The position numbers and the translations under genes were made by a program. Under the pieces are notes generated by a model, which was not told where the DNA came from, made no database searches, and saw nothing but the letters and a program-made list of their open reading frames with translations. This document shows, piece by piece, positions 1-13,126 of a DNA stretch of 64,000 nucleotides. How positions within the stretch are numbered: position 1 is the stretch's first letter; each line of letters opens with the position of its first letter. The stretch is from Perca fluviatilis (Eukaryota > Chordata > Actinopteri > Perciformes > Percidae). The DNA lies in contig NC_053119.1 in assembly GCF_010015445.1 (NCBI RefSeq), positions 24,212,883 through 24,276,882 of the forward strand, written 5' to 3'.

Positions 1-1404
1 GTGGAAAGTTTCCCCAGTGCCAAACGAATGGGTGACTCCCAAAATACAGGAAATGGAAGATGAAAATCCGAACCTATTATGAGGGGGGAACATTAGCAGA
101 ACAGCACAGGGCTGCCATCCGTCTGTGAAGTGACCTTTCAGGAAAAATGTGGTTAGTGTCTGTCATTAACCCCCATCCCTCTTTCTCTCCCCCTCTCCCC
201 ATCCTCCCTTCTTATTTCTTCTTTTACTTTCTGCATTACATTTTCTTTTTTTGTACTGAAGTGTGTGGTGCAGTGTTCTTTATGTGAACAACTCAGGGGT
301 ATGACCCTAAGGGGAATGATTGAAAGACACTTGTCTGAAAGAGACATAAAATCAAATAAAAAAAGACTACGAGGCCAGGGAGGGAGTGAGCTGGGAGATT
401 GGGAGACCTACTGCATATGAACTGAAGAGCAGCACTGCAATGAGCAGAGGGATGCAACAGTATCGCCGCACGGCAGGAAAGAACGGAGACAATGAGGTGC
501 AAACTGTTGTTTTTCAGCTGAGAGTTAAAGTTATAATCCAATGAGCACTGCATTTCTATATGACATTGTCAGACTGACAATCTACAAAAAATTATCAAAA
601 TCATGGCAGCAGATATTTTTTGTTGTTGCATGCATTCTTCTTCCTTGTCAAAACCTGCCGCCTTCATTGCCCACAATTCCCGCTAGCCTCAAGCAAAGAG
701 GAGGAGCAGGCTACATAAGTCTGGTAATCTCACTTCTTTCTATCTCCACCCCCCCCAGATTTATTTTTCATTTTCAAACTTGTCTTCTTCAGCCCCAACC
801 GCACTGCTGACTCATGTGACATCACTTGAGGCAATTTTATACATTTCACACAGCCACCTCTGGAGCAACAAACTAATTTATCCAAAATTGTTTACATATG
901 CAGTAGAGCTTAGGGTTTAAGGATGATAAATTACTTCACTGATCAACATTTTTATTGAAGTGGAAAAATAACCAATAACAGACCTAATATGTAATATAAA
1001 AGGCAACACTTGTTGAACCCAGAGAAAATTATCACCCAGCCCTGCAGTTCCCTTCAGCTCTACGCAGTATTTTACCCTCTTTTATGAAAAAGGTTAGCAA
1101 CTGCTGGTGAACATAGTGGAGGATTTAGCCGCTAAAGAAACTCTGGAATTGCTGCAGACCAAACCAAAGATGAAAGGAGAGTAAATGCTTGACTTACATT
1201 AATTGGATGGCCAGGAATATGACTCAAAAAGTTTACTAATGTTACTCAGTGTATGCTGAATGTGTAATATTTGCATTTTTAACTTTATAAGGTAATAATA
1301 TGTTAATGTCAGTTGTATTAACTGTTCTCATACAAAATTGACAATAGTTATACAGTACTATACCTTTGACTAAAATGGTACTCTTATGGATTATGGATTA
1401 TCAT

Positions 1405-1448
<44 letters not shown>

Positions 1449-1450
1449 TA
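1405..1450. repeat. (TG)n microsatellite
   Basis: A pure TG run at about 1409-1440 has slightly interrupted edges. It creates a spurious Cys/Val-rich reading frame. Confidence 0.95.
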
Positions 1451-2570
1451 CACGTGGCCACTTGTGAGGGAACTCTGAGTTCTGCTGCAGAGTGTGTGAG
1501 AGAGAGTGAGCCAGAACACAGAGCGGGCCACAGGCAGAGCTATCGATCGGTTTCGTCAGGGTTCAGGGATATAGATGAGTTACAAAACCACCATTAATTA
1601 CAAATCACTTCTGCCTTGAAAATCGATTAGAGCGAAAACAGGAAAAAAAGGTCTGTATCAAATGAAGAAAAGGGATCGGGTGTGCACATTTCTCATCCAA
1701 AGATGTCGTTGGCTTGGCAGGACTGCTTACTTTGCCCTTCATCTCCTGAGCTTTTACGCTTTTACAAGTCTTGTTTAATTAAAGTTGTTTGCTCCCCTGT
1801 GATTATTTGGGGCTGCGTTCATCAGTAATTAGATGGGTGGACAAACTAATGCATATGCATGTTTTATCCATATTCAATAAGCATGTTCCTTATCCATGAG
1901 AACACAATCAATACCCCTGGACACATGATAAATTATGGTGCATAATCGGGCATATATTCAGCATGTGTTGAGCCGTATGCAATGAGTATATGAAGCAGTG
2001 GGGCGCCGTGATACAGTCATGAGCAGGTGCAGGGTTTACGATGATCCACAGGCAGGTTCACAGACGGTCCCTGTCAGCGCCACTTGAGAAAGTCCCTGCT
2101 GTCTCAGACAGGTTGCAGTAAAGCCGTGCTTCGCATTAAAATTGCAAGCAACACTCTGCCCCACTCTTTCTTTCTACAAGGCAAAACAAAGTGTTCTTGT
2201 ACCTTTAACTACATATAGACTGCACCTAATTTTCTCCAGGTCTCACCCACTCTTTGTGTTCCCGCTCTGTCCTGCCCTATGTCTTTCAACACTGCTCTGC
2301 ACCTGTCTCTGATTCGCCACTGTTTTTTTTGTTGTTTTTTTTTAATTTTGGAAAAAGACTGCAGTCTGTGATTAATGTTTGGTGTGTAGCTGTGTATGTA
2401 AGCAATCCCAATTCATCCATGAAGTCTACTCTTCCTGGGTCTGACAGGCATGCCTGGGCACACAGAGCTCCGCAGTGTCTTCTACTCTATAAAGCTGATT
2501 TCAAATACAGACATTTCAGAGGAGATGCACTGCAGTGGCATGAAGCAAGCCGGCTAAACAGATCAACAAT

Positions 2571-2631
<61 letters not shown>
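2571..2631. repeat. (TC)n microsatellite
   Basis: About 30 TC units with one TCGC interruption near the start. They encode an artificial Leu/Ser run in a longer open frame. Confidence 0.95.
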
Positions 2632-5600
2632 GAGCCTCCGCTTGCATTCCTTCTGTTTTATTGTGACAAGACATAGCAAGTCATGGCTTGAATACCAACG
2701 CGATAATTTCTTGACAGTCTCCCTTTATTTGTCTGCTATCGCCCTGATAAGATGATTTTCACTCTCAGGGTTTGTTTTGTCTTGGCAGAGATGGCCTGGA
2801 TGAGTGAGCTCATCCTCTCTCTCTCATTTTGTCTTTCCATCAGTTGTGACTCTGCTATATTCCAGACCACTCTGCACACACATCGGCATGTGTGTGCGAG
2901 AGAGTCACAGAGCACAAGATGATTATGGGAAGATGCCACGCAGAGGAGAAATGTGTCCAGCCAAGCTCACACAGAAGAGAGTATTAGGAAATAATGGTGT
3001 GTGAATGCTTGGATACATTTGTGAAGATGTGGTACTTCATCATATAATAAAAGAGAGTAAAAGTCTTTCCGTCCATTATTCTGTCAGTTTTCCTTTGTTT
3101 TCTTTCCTATTAACACACCCCTGAGGGACATCTGGAGGCCGTTATTTTCTTGCTGTCTAGTGTCATCACTTGTGTGTAATAGGAAATAATAATTAAAGTA
3201 CCAAAGACAATTGGCTGCAATCAGAATCTGCATTCAAAACTAACACGCTCGAGATCGTTTGGGTAGAAACTCAAAGATGACTCATAGGGAGATTAAACTG
3301 GGTCAGGGAATGAATCTGTATAAGCTTAAATCAAACGTATGGCCATGTTATGTTGCCAATGCCCCCTCTGGTCACAGCAATGTGTGTTGAGCTGAATAAA
3401 ACACTACAGGTTAGCAGTAGCCAGAAAACAGGATATATTTTTTTCTCCATAAGCCCACACAATAGTCCATTAAATTATTGTGGGTCACAAAACAAACCAG
3501 GCTCCCAGAGAAGTTTGAAAGCCACTCTAGTGGGGTGGATAGAAATCTGGAGCCCACTTGATAACAGTGCCAGACACATTACACACAGGGCTGCAGAATG
3601 GGACTGAGACTGGAAATTTTGGCACACAAACCAGCACTCAGAACAAAGCCTATCTGTCCACAGAACTAGCTTTCCCCTCATGTCTCCTTCCAAGGCTGGA
3701 ACAGGAGTTAATTGTTCTCATGATGGTGTCAGGTGGCAGAATTGATCAACGTTAAAGGATCATTCCCTGCGACATTACCGTGGGAAGGACAGACAAACTG
3801 TATGAGAAAAGGTACTCTGTTTACGTGACCTCTGACAAGGTAAAACGACAACCTTCGATTGCTTTGCTCTGTTGGAATCACAAAATCAATGGTGCAGCAT
3901 TGCTCATGTACACATCAACCTTCCTATTACAGACTAAACAGATCAACCACCGCCACTTCACGATGCACTTGACTCACCTTGGTTTTATTTATTAAAATTT
4001 TTTTCTAACAAGACTTTACAGTTTAAATGCTAATGTTTGTTTGTTTTGCAGGTTCAACATACAGCATTGGAATCAGCTGACCGTAGGATGAAAAGTTGGG
4101 GCCATCACAGTTGGGACCAATCAGAAATGAACTAGCTTATCTAATTCTTATGTTTGTGTCTTGGGGGCAATCATTACATTGGTAAGAAATATTTAAAAAA
4201 GGCTTTCAGAATTTCAAATACATGCATAAATCTGATTCTTCCTAATTTCATAATACTTCCTTACTAATAATTAGATCATCACTCACAAGCCATGGATAAT
4301 ATTGTGATAATTCTTACATGGACTTAAAAGTATCTGGCCAAATACAATGACTTAAGCAAATATTATTTTAAATGATTTTGTGCTATTGATAGAATCCCTA
4401 AAATATTTCATATATATAATATATTCATATAGAACTGCAAAATAATTTGGGTATGTTTCTGCCCCTGGTTCATCTGATTATTCTCTGTGTTGTGCAAACT
4501 AACTTTTCATTCTGAACCTGTCCATCAGTGATCACTGTTTAGTTTCCCGCCTTAATTCATCACCTGTCCAAGAAATCTGCCTACTGAACTGATGTTTGTA
4601 ACCCATAAGAAAGCGAAAGTGAACAGTATTAAACATGCAGTTGTGAAATTCTCTAGTGGGGTCAGTTAAGGGATGTTCACCTTCCTTTTAACCTACAAAT
4701 TATATTTTAGTGTAACTGAAAATGTTTGGCTGTTTGTGATACTACAGTGTAGATGGTGATTAAATTGAATGATCATAAATCAAAAAATATGAATGATCAT
4801 AAAATAAATCTCAAAAAACAACTTATGTTTTTGTTATAAGCTACTTTCCTTTAAATGTGCAGACACAACCCTGCAGCAAAAAAAAGTGTTTATGTAGAGT
4901 ATATAAAGCAATGCATGAAGGCGACACATATAATGAGATCCTCCAATGGTGTGCAATCTGAGGTAAAGTGTACAGGTGTTACCATCTTCTGTGTTTCACT
5001 CTGTTTCTAGAGAGTGTGAGGACTGGAAAAGAAAAACTGTTGCATTCATTATTAAATTAAGACATTAATGAAAACCCTCATACTGTGTTTGACCTGTTTT
5101 GATGTGAACACTGTATTTCTCAGAACAGGTGGCAAGAATAATTCAGTGATGTAAAGCAATTATGTAGGCTATGTGATATACTGTACACTGTGTTATACAT
5201 GTGATCTGCAGATGAAGAAAACATAGCTCTGGCTTTCATGCATGTTCCGTTTCAAATTACAATGTGTATCATTTTGAAATGTTTTCGAAAGATTTTGTAT
5301 CCATCCATTTAAATGCAACCCAGGTTTTAAATAAAGTAACTGCAAACTGTTCCTCTCACTACATTTACGGTCCAAAAAAAAATGAAAGTAAACTGAGATG
5401 CAAGATTGCAGACTACCAACATTCAGTTATGTGTGATGGAAATGTTTGATTGCATTCCTCGTTCTGTTTTTGCACGATGAATCCGATTAGAGACTTCAGC
5501 AAGACATCTGCAAATACCTCCATGTAAATACTGTCTTGACCTGTGTAATAACCACAAAGCCTCACTTAATGGCTAAAGGCATATCGACAAAAATCCTCTC

Positions 5601-8078
5601 CCAAAACACAATGGAATGAACAATACTGCAGAGCGAGACCTGGCATTGCAGAAAGAATGCCTGGCATTCCTCGTTCATCATGTTGATTGGAGGGATCAAT
5701 TCACATTTGTGCTTTCCTTGGCTTCCCCTCAGGCATTTTCAGGGCTGTGTTATGTGGCAGACCTTTAAGTTTATTATTTTGCAACATGCCTATATGCAGA
5801 CAGTAAAAGCTATTGGTCAGTGGTGCAAACACATTGAGGCTTTGATTGAATCTTAATGTTTTAGAATACACACAAATGGACATTATCAGAGCCTGGGTGT
5901 ATTCAAACCTACGCTGCAGTACCCCTCAGACCCTTTAAGAGGGCAGTGTAGCTCTATGAGAGAACCTGGCGCCACCAATGAAAAAAAAAAAAATTGGTTT
6001 CTCTGAATTCTATCCCTCATTAGGTTCCGTGCAGTGCCTGAATTACTTGCTGCATCTATCCATAAAAGTCCCTCTTTCTGTATACTGCTCACATTAAACA
6101 CAGGTACGGTGCCTCGCTGGGTGAATGCAGGGTGAAATCTGACCTCATTCCAAGTTCCATTTTGCCGTGTCTCATTGCTGTGGAAGCATTCATCGGTTGT
6201 TTTTGTGTGATTGAAATGTTATATTCATATAGTTGCAGAAAGTTCTTGCAGCAATAGCCTGACGGACTGGACGGCACATTTTTGTTTGTTTTCACCGTCT
6301 CCATTTGTGTTCATATTACATTGTTGAGACCGTTCAGCACAACGCTGGCAAATCAGGGCGACGCATTCAGAATCCAAATCGCCAGATATTCACTTGCAAA
6401 TGTTGTGACAGCTTGTTAACTTTTTCATTTTGCAGGAGGCTATGGAAGTTGACAGAGCGAGCTGAAGTTCATGTCTCCAGGCCTTTCTCTTGTCCACTTG
6501 GCTCCCTGCTTTGTCAAGGAGACTTAATTCATCACGATGAGCAATCACCTGCAGGGTTAAAGTGCAACAAGTGCACTGACCTTTTTCTTGGCCGTTGCCT
6601 CCGAGCTGTCTTTAACCTATAACCTTAAACTTAACCCCTGAGCCCATTGTCAGATGATCAATTCCTCTGTTGACGTGGATGGATCAGTTCTTCTTAATTT
6701 TAAAGTAATTTCTAATTTGTAAACAAATGCAAGTCTAATCTTTGCCTTGTGGACAAACGACGAACCATTCCTGCACACATTTTTTTTAAAACAAGCAGAA
6801 AAAAGAATGAGGGAAGAAGCAATAAACAAGACAAGAACCAAGAAAAATTAAGCAGGTAACCATATTTGGCACCATACACATGATTATGCATTTGGACCTC
6901 TTCTGTTTCCTTGTCATCGGGTTCTTGAGATAGCGGCTGGGCTCCACCATAAAGTAAACTCCAACTGATTTTAATTGTGGAGAGTTATTTTGCTGGCAGT
7001 CCTCCTTCAGGAGAGTGAACAAAAGGCCTGCCTGTCGTCCCTCTTCGCCTCCCTTGCAGTTGATAATCAATGGAGGGACAGAGCTGCCAGCTATTGACTG
7101 AGGAGAGATGAATGACACCGCTCCCAAAGGGTTCATTTGAATTTTGACAGGCAGGTTTCAGAAGTCCTAGCCTTCCTTTGATGGTGCCAGGATGCCTGCT
7201 TTTCACTGACACACTGAAGTTAATACCAAGTGCTGATACAGGGTTATGAAAGGACTGAAATACTTTAAGCTGCAGACTGGTAGAGATCATGTGTAGTCAG
7301 TTTAAATACTACATTCATTGAATACTACTTTTGCAGCTTCATTGTATCCATTCTACGAGGGAGCTAAATCAATGTGATGAATTGAAGTTGCAACACACTG
7401 CAAAGCACATGGAACAAATGTCAACACAAGGAAAAAGGACTCTCACCTGACCACTGATGGGATGTCAAAAAACCTCCGTGCAAATGCCATTCTTTCTTCT
7501 TTTCTGCACGCATCTGCTCCAATCTCCCGTTTCTGTTGTGACAACGTGAGTCATCTTCAAATGTCTGTTGCCTTCAACACACATATACTTGCATTTTAAG
7601 CATTTTACCCTTTTTAATGCAGTTTGACCTTTGTAGAATCAAGATGTAAGCTTTCAAAACATGTGTTTTAACACATGTTGTGGGCATCATTCATCTTAGC
7701 AACGACATGGTCAGAATTTTCTGGATGCATATTGGCTTAAATCAGCAGCACTCAGTCCCTTGTGTCTGATGTTCTATGTTTGGCTCCCAAGTGAGGATCT
7801 TGTTAATACGGTAGCAAGCTGTTGACTGGCAGATACACCTGCTTGTCACGGACGATCACCCTATCCTGGGCAAACAAACTAATCTGCCTGTAGACCCAGT
7901 AATCATGCAATAGTACATATAAGACTCTACAGCATGAAACCCCAGTTAGGATTAAAAGGATTTTCCTTTACCGCATATTCCCGTGCTAAGTACTTAAACA
8001 GAATAGCTGTCAAGTTCATATCACAGATCAAAAAAATAATGGAATGTGGAAATCACTGGGACATCGTGATCTTCCCCC

Positions 8079-8160
8079 CCCCGGGGGGCGGGGTTGTTTT
8101 GTTGTGGGGGGGGGGGGGGGGGAGGAAAAAAAAAAAAAAAAAAAGAAAAGGGGGGGGGGG

Positions 8161-8240
<80 letters not shown>

Positions 8241-8277
8241 GAGGGGGGGGGGTTTGTAAAAAAAAAAAAAAAAGCCC
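8079..8277. repeat. Homopolymer block of C, G and A runs
   Basis: A C-run and G-run are followed by a long G-run, A-runs of roughly 19, 43 and 26 bases broken by short G groups, then G-run, A-run and C-run. The strand composition (A and G only for about 150 bases) is unlike an ordinary poly-A tail or microsatellite. It lies directly upstream of the hAT remnant. It may be a poorly resolved low-complexity tract or an assembly or polishing artefact, so run lengths should not be trusted. Confidence 0.85.
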
Positions 8278-8333
8278 CCCCCTCCCCCTACCCGTAGCGG
8301 TCCAGTGAGTGAGTCAGAGATAGCACTACGAGT

Positions 8334-8900
8334 ATGGCGAGTGGTGGCGACCCAGAGGACCCGCCGGCCTCTTTAAGATTGCAAGTTTGGGAAAACTTTT
8401 GGGAAAAAGTTTCCCAGTCAGTTACAGCAGTACAAGCGAGAGAGTGGTGGATAAGGCGAGGACTGTGTGTCGGCGTTGTTCAGCAGTTGTTGGGTATGTG
8501 AGTGGAAATACATCTAACATGCTAATGCATATCCTTCACCATCACACAGACGTGCCAATCACTGGAACGAGACAAAAACAATTTATCCTTTAGATACAAA
8601 TAGGGCCAAAATAATCACTGAAACAATCGGAATTTACATGTCATCTTCAATGCGCCCGTATTCACTCATAGAGGAACTTGGCTTCAGGTATTTGCTGTAT
8701 GTACTCAAACCTTGTTACAAAATGTCATTCCGTCCATGTATGAGGCAAACTGTCCATTCCATATTCAACCAAACACAGACGTTGATGGAGCACGAGTTGT
8801 CAGCTGCACCCTCTGTTTCACTAACAAAGGTATGCCTGTCGCACTTAATAGCAAGAATACTTTCTTTTATCTTTTGTGGAGGAAGATCTCACCTAAGTAG
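8334..8900 (+). pseudogene. Decayed hAT transposase, BED-finger N-terminal part
   Basis: Broken coding remnant of a hAT (Ac/ZBED-like) transposase. An ATG at 8334 opens a short frame ending in a VWENF-type motif. After a frameshift the frame from 8387 reads a BED zinc finger, CRRC followed by GYVSGNTSNMLMHILHHH, with the Cys pair and the His cluster in the usual order. After a stop at about 8591 the frame from about 8593 carries ITETIGIYMSSSMRPYSLIEE and GFRYLLYVLKPCY, the segment that follows the finger in this family. Past another frameshift come NVIPSMYE and then LMEHELSAAPSVSLT. At least three frame disruptions and the loss of the catalytic RNase H-like fold and C-terminal dimerisation domain make it non-functional. 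The homology is inferred from family motifs; target duplications were not found. Confidence 0.8.
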
Positions 8901-9646
8901 ATTTTGTTTGTTATTATTCTATGTAATTTGCACTTTCATAAATTATGTTGTATTTTCAGTTTTATAGCTGATTGTCTTATTTTGTTTACAAGTTATAGAT
9001 GAAGTCTGGAGATGATGTGGGGTACTTATTGTTTACTGTTTACTTACTTTATCTTCATATATTTGCTACTTTAGATTCCACTCTTCCTGCACGCATGCCT
9101 ACAGTAAATTCTTTATCTTCTAGAGTACCATGTACATTGTATATTCCCCTTTATGTTGTGTGAGTCCATTGTAAGAGAAGAATGTTGAAAACATTCTGAA
9201 ATTTCAAGATTATGTTCACTGATGTCATCAGTGATTTTACAGTTTCTACAATATGGTTGAACCTGCATTAAGTGGTTTTTGGCTGATTAGTTGAAACAAG
9301 CGTTAACACCGCATTGGCATATAATATTATCCTTTAAGTTGATATGGCGAACTTGTTAGCAACACACAAGTGCTAGTGCTTATTCACGCATCCGGAATCA
9401 TTACTAAGAGTGACCCCTAAAAAAGTACAGGTAGTCATTTAATCCATTGTGATATACAAATATTGATGTGCAGCTTTACAGTGAGGGAAAGATAGTGTTC
9501 ATGGCAAATAAACTATGGTTAAGGTATGGTTGGGGAAAGATCGTGGTTACGGTTAGTTAAAAAGCGAATGCTAATTGCAGGCCTGGGACGCTCTGGTCTC
9601 CTGCCAGTCAGAAGTGCTACATGCCCCACACCCGCCTGCCTACCCT
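8901..9646. other. AT-rich noncoding stretch
   Basis: No open frame with recognisable content and no inverted ends were seen. Part of it may be the degraded 3' portion of the hAT remnant upstream. Confidence 0.5.
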
Positions 9647-10161
9647 GATTTTCCAACCCATTCTCACTCCCAACTCGTTAAATACTGACGCTTGATCAGT
9701 GGCTCTCAGCGTCAGATACAGACGCAAAAATCACCCCTTAGCGTCTGTATGGAACACACCGGGCTTAGCAACAGCTTGACTGCGGCGCTGTAAGATGACA
9801 TAATATTAAGAGCAACAACGGTCGCGAGTAGTATGAAAGACCGAAAATCCGCGTAAGGAGGTTGGATGGGTCAAACAACACAGGACTTGGGGGCCCAACA
9901 CAGAGAGGCAAAAAGTGACGCCAAGAGCCCCGACCACGCATGTTTAAATATGACGCCAAAGGGCTAGACGTGAGTACCGAGAGTGTGAAATAGTGACGCA
10001 AGAGTCCCGACCCAGAGCGTCAAAAAGTGACGCCAACAATCCCGACCAAGCGTGTCTAAATATAATGCTAAAAGAGACTTTTCGGTCAATAACAAACGCC
10101 AAAGACACCTGAGCAAGCGTCGCTTTTTGATGCGATGGGAGTGATAATGTGTTGCATTTTC
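9647..10161. mobile_element. Non-autonomous DNA element, copy A of a ~500-bp family
   Basis: The element body is 9654-10154 (501 bp). The left end starts CAACCCATTCTCACTCCCA. The reverse complement of the right end starts CAACACATTATCACTCCCA, and similarity continues through GACGCTTG about 45 bases in. Flanks are GATTTTC (9647-9653) and CATTTTC (10155-10161), a 7-bp target duplication with one mismatch. A second copy at 23827-24325 has the same ends, nearly the same length and a 7-bp duplication. Both are rich in GACGC/GCGTC words. It has no coding capacity. The superfamily is unassigned: 7-bp duplications are not the usual 8 of hAT, 9 of Mutator, TA of mariner or TTAA. Confidence 0.85.
9909..10076. 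repeat. Internal repeats of the copy A element
   Basis: A segment starting CAAAAAGTGACGCCAA occurs at 9909 and again at 10021, 112 bases apart. Each is followed by CCCGACCA, GTGT-like and TAAATAT words. A third, shorter relative lies around 9985-10012. They may be internal binding sites or simply a duplication within the element. Confidence 0.75.
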
Positions 10162-13091
10162 TGCGTCGCTGCATTAGGCGCACACTACTTCTTGCATTGG
10201 CACAGAACCTTCTTAATAGGTCTCAATTGTGAAGTGCAGATTTGTCCAATATGGATCCAAAATTGAGATACTGGGCTCAAAACTAAATTCTTAAATCTGC
10301 AAATTAGGTTGTAAAAAGTATCTAAACTTAACTGACTAACTAACCTAGTCTTAATTCTGTCTGAATTCTGATGGAAAAGGGAGAAAAAAGTCTGAGCTAC
10401 CTTGCTTGAGATGTGTCAAGTTGAAAGCAGCACATCCTTCCTTTGGACATCGTGCTGATCCTAATGGGTTGTCTGCAACCAAGAGATGATCCACAGTTAA
10501 AAGAAAATACGCTAGAGTTTAATTACTGAGGGAGTCAATGAACAAATTTAATTAAGCATGAACAACAAGCAGCCACACTGCTGTGGTCCCTCCTCGCTCA
10601 ACAACTGATATGGACTTGGTGAAAGAAATACTTCCTGTTTGCAGGGTTACCTTAAATCACTCACTATTTGCCAGATGGTTGCGACCATCAAGAGAAGAAA
10701 TTACTTTAAATAGTCTTAGTTAAAATGGATTCCTGTAGTTTTAGTATGGCTCCCTAAAGCTTCGTTGAGAGAAGTAACGTTAACATCCTGAGTTTAAGTG
10801 CACAACCAAGAAATACAATTCTGCATTGACTCCACATCTTTCAGTACTATTTCACTTGAATGCTTCATGCTGGGTTTGTGTGTGTGTGTGTGTGTGTGTA
10901 CATTCTGATAACCATTGTGAGCCAATGAACCAGCTGATATTGTATAATTATCCTGTACATCTATGCAGCCTATATATAAAACATGTCCTACTGTTAAAGA
11001 CTGCATGCTACTGAATTCGAGCTGGTGTTTGGTTTAGGTGCAGGGAGAAATGTTTTCATAATCAGACACACCGATGTGCTTTGTTGAAAATGAATTACAG
11101 ATAGATCATGTATATTCAGCTTCTCAACCTCACCATGGGAATCATGTTAGAAGATGATTCTGCACACACACAAACACGCACAACACCTTGCCTGGGTAAT
11201 AATGCTTATCAAGCATATGTAATTGCAAGCCTAAACCAAATTTCTCTAGGTGATTCTAATTGGTTTTGTCACTTGTGAGCGATAGCTGACTAATGTTCTT
11301 CCATCAGTACTGACAGTGTCACTCTAACCTACTCCAAGACATGTTGCTGTGCTTAGCGTTGCGAAAACAACACTCAGAAGCCAAGATACCAAAGCAAAAG
11401 GTCTCCAACGTATTTTCAAAGGAAACAATATCTTAGTATGCATATTTTCCCTGAAGCAATGTGTGTCCTCTGCTTGTTGTTTTTGTGACAGTTTGTGAAA
11501 ATGTGAGAGGCGTAATCATGCTGCAGTGTGCTATTTTTTCAAGGTTGGGTGAGTAAGAATTCAGAGCTGCTGCCAGACATTTAGTAACAAATCCCCAAAA
11601 ACTTAGTAAAACAAAACCTTTTTGGATAGACAAGGTCTCCAGTTCTTTTACAGCAAATGGACTGTCCTCTCTTTCATCTCTAATGCAAGAGGCAAATAGC
11701 CATTAATCATAGTTCACAGTGTCCTCCTGCACTGCATTTGAATTGGCTGCCGAAAGCATGCAGGCATGAAATAGCTTTTACACTCACTCACAGTTAGAGT
11801 ATATGTAAGGGTACAAAGGTGAACACATGTTTCGAGTATGGCAGATTTAGACAGACAGACAGACAGACTGACTGACTGACATAAAAAAGACAAAGACGTT
11901 GTGTAGGCTATTATATCTAAGGAAACAAACAAACATAAAAAACTAAACATTTAAATAAAAATGTGAGGGCATGTAGGGCACAAGAATGTTCACAGTAGTC
12001 CATTATTGCATAAAGCACAATACACAAATTTTTGCCATGATCCATTTTAAGGGAAATCATTATGAGGCTAATGCAATTTAATCCCTACATTTGCTGAACA
12101 TCTGAGAAAGAGGCACATGCCAGCCAACATGACGTTGGGGTTGTTGCCTCATTACATGCAAAGTGCGTAACATTAATTGAGTTGGAGGAAGAAAGAGCTA
12201 TACCTAGAAGCAAAGACGGCATAAAATTTGGGGCATATTTGATCCAAAGCTGGTGGAAAAATCGTGCTCATGAGCTTCTATGGATCTGTATAATAATTTG
12301 TTTTAAGTTATGTCTGTGTGGCTCAGTTAAGAGTTTTACGTGTGCAGTAACTTTGCATAATTTCTATCTTGACTTTCTGTCTTGGGTGTGGGTGGCTCCT
12401 GTGGTGAGCACTTTCACAGTCATGATCGCCAGAGAGTGAAGCCATACTGACTTTGGTGATCCCTGCAGATTTATGAGTTGGTAGACTTTACCTCTTGATA
12501 CATTTTGATACATACTGTGTTAACCTTTCAAAACAGTGTTTATACAGATGAAATACTGCACCTTTTAAACTCCCATAGTTGAAGCACACTATGTGCTTTT
12601 CACATCTCGACTCTAATGTTGGGGTGTGATTCACTCGTCTCTTTGAAATGTATTTACTTCAAGGATTGGACTGTTTATCCATCCCTTTATACTCACTTCC
12701 ATATATCCATTTCAGCCTCTGATCAAAACTGCTCCTTTTTTGGCTCTAAAGTCACCCTCTAACCCCTCCATGAAAAATGAATACCATTATGCAACTTTGG
12801 AATATCATGGGTAATTGCTTTTTGAAAGCTCCCCCTATTTTCTTTCTGTTGTTGATAAACATGTAATGGGCTTATTTTTTAAAAACCATGTGACCTAAGC
12901 TGTGTGACCTTCAGCTGTAGTTTTGCATAGCTGACTACAGAGGGCAGAGAGATCCCTGTGGACCTCCTTTAGGCCTCAAGAGTGCCAGCTGCACACTGGC
13001 AAAGAGCTACCCGAATCAGGCCGACCAGGAAACTGAGCTGAGAGAGCAGATGTATCAGTTTGTGGTAATGTCCGCTCTGTATGTGTGTGTG

Positions 13092-13126
<35 letters not shown>

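Larger units (their letters stand above)
1..8078. other. Unique noncoding stretch
   Basis: Apart from the two microsatellites listed separately I see no gene or transposon end here. Reading frames of up to about 140 codons occur, but they lack recognisable domains, and the longest one runs through the (TC)n tract. A 13-base poly-A lies at 5981-5993. A short direct repeat (GAATGATCATAAA) occurs twice near 4767 and 4791. Conserved noncoding elements could be hidden here but cannot be called from one sequence. Confidence 0.6.

Noticed and set aside
2254..2676. Plus-strand open frame of 140 codons
   Set aside because: Kept open by the (TC)n tract, and the rest has no recognisable domain.
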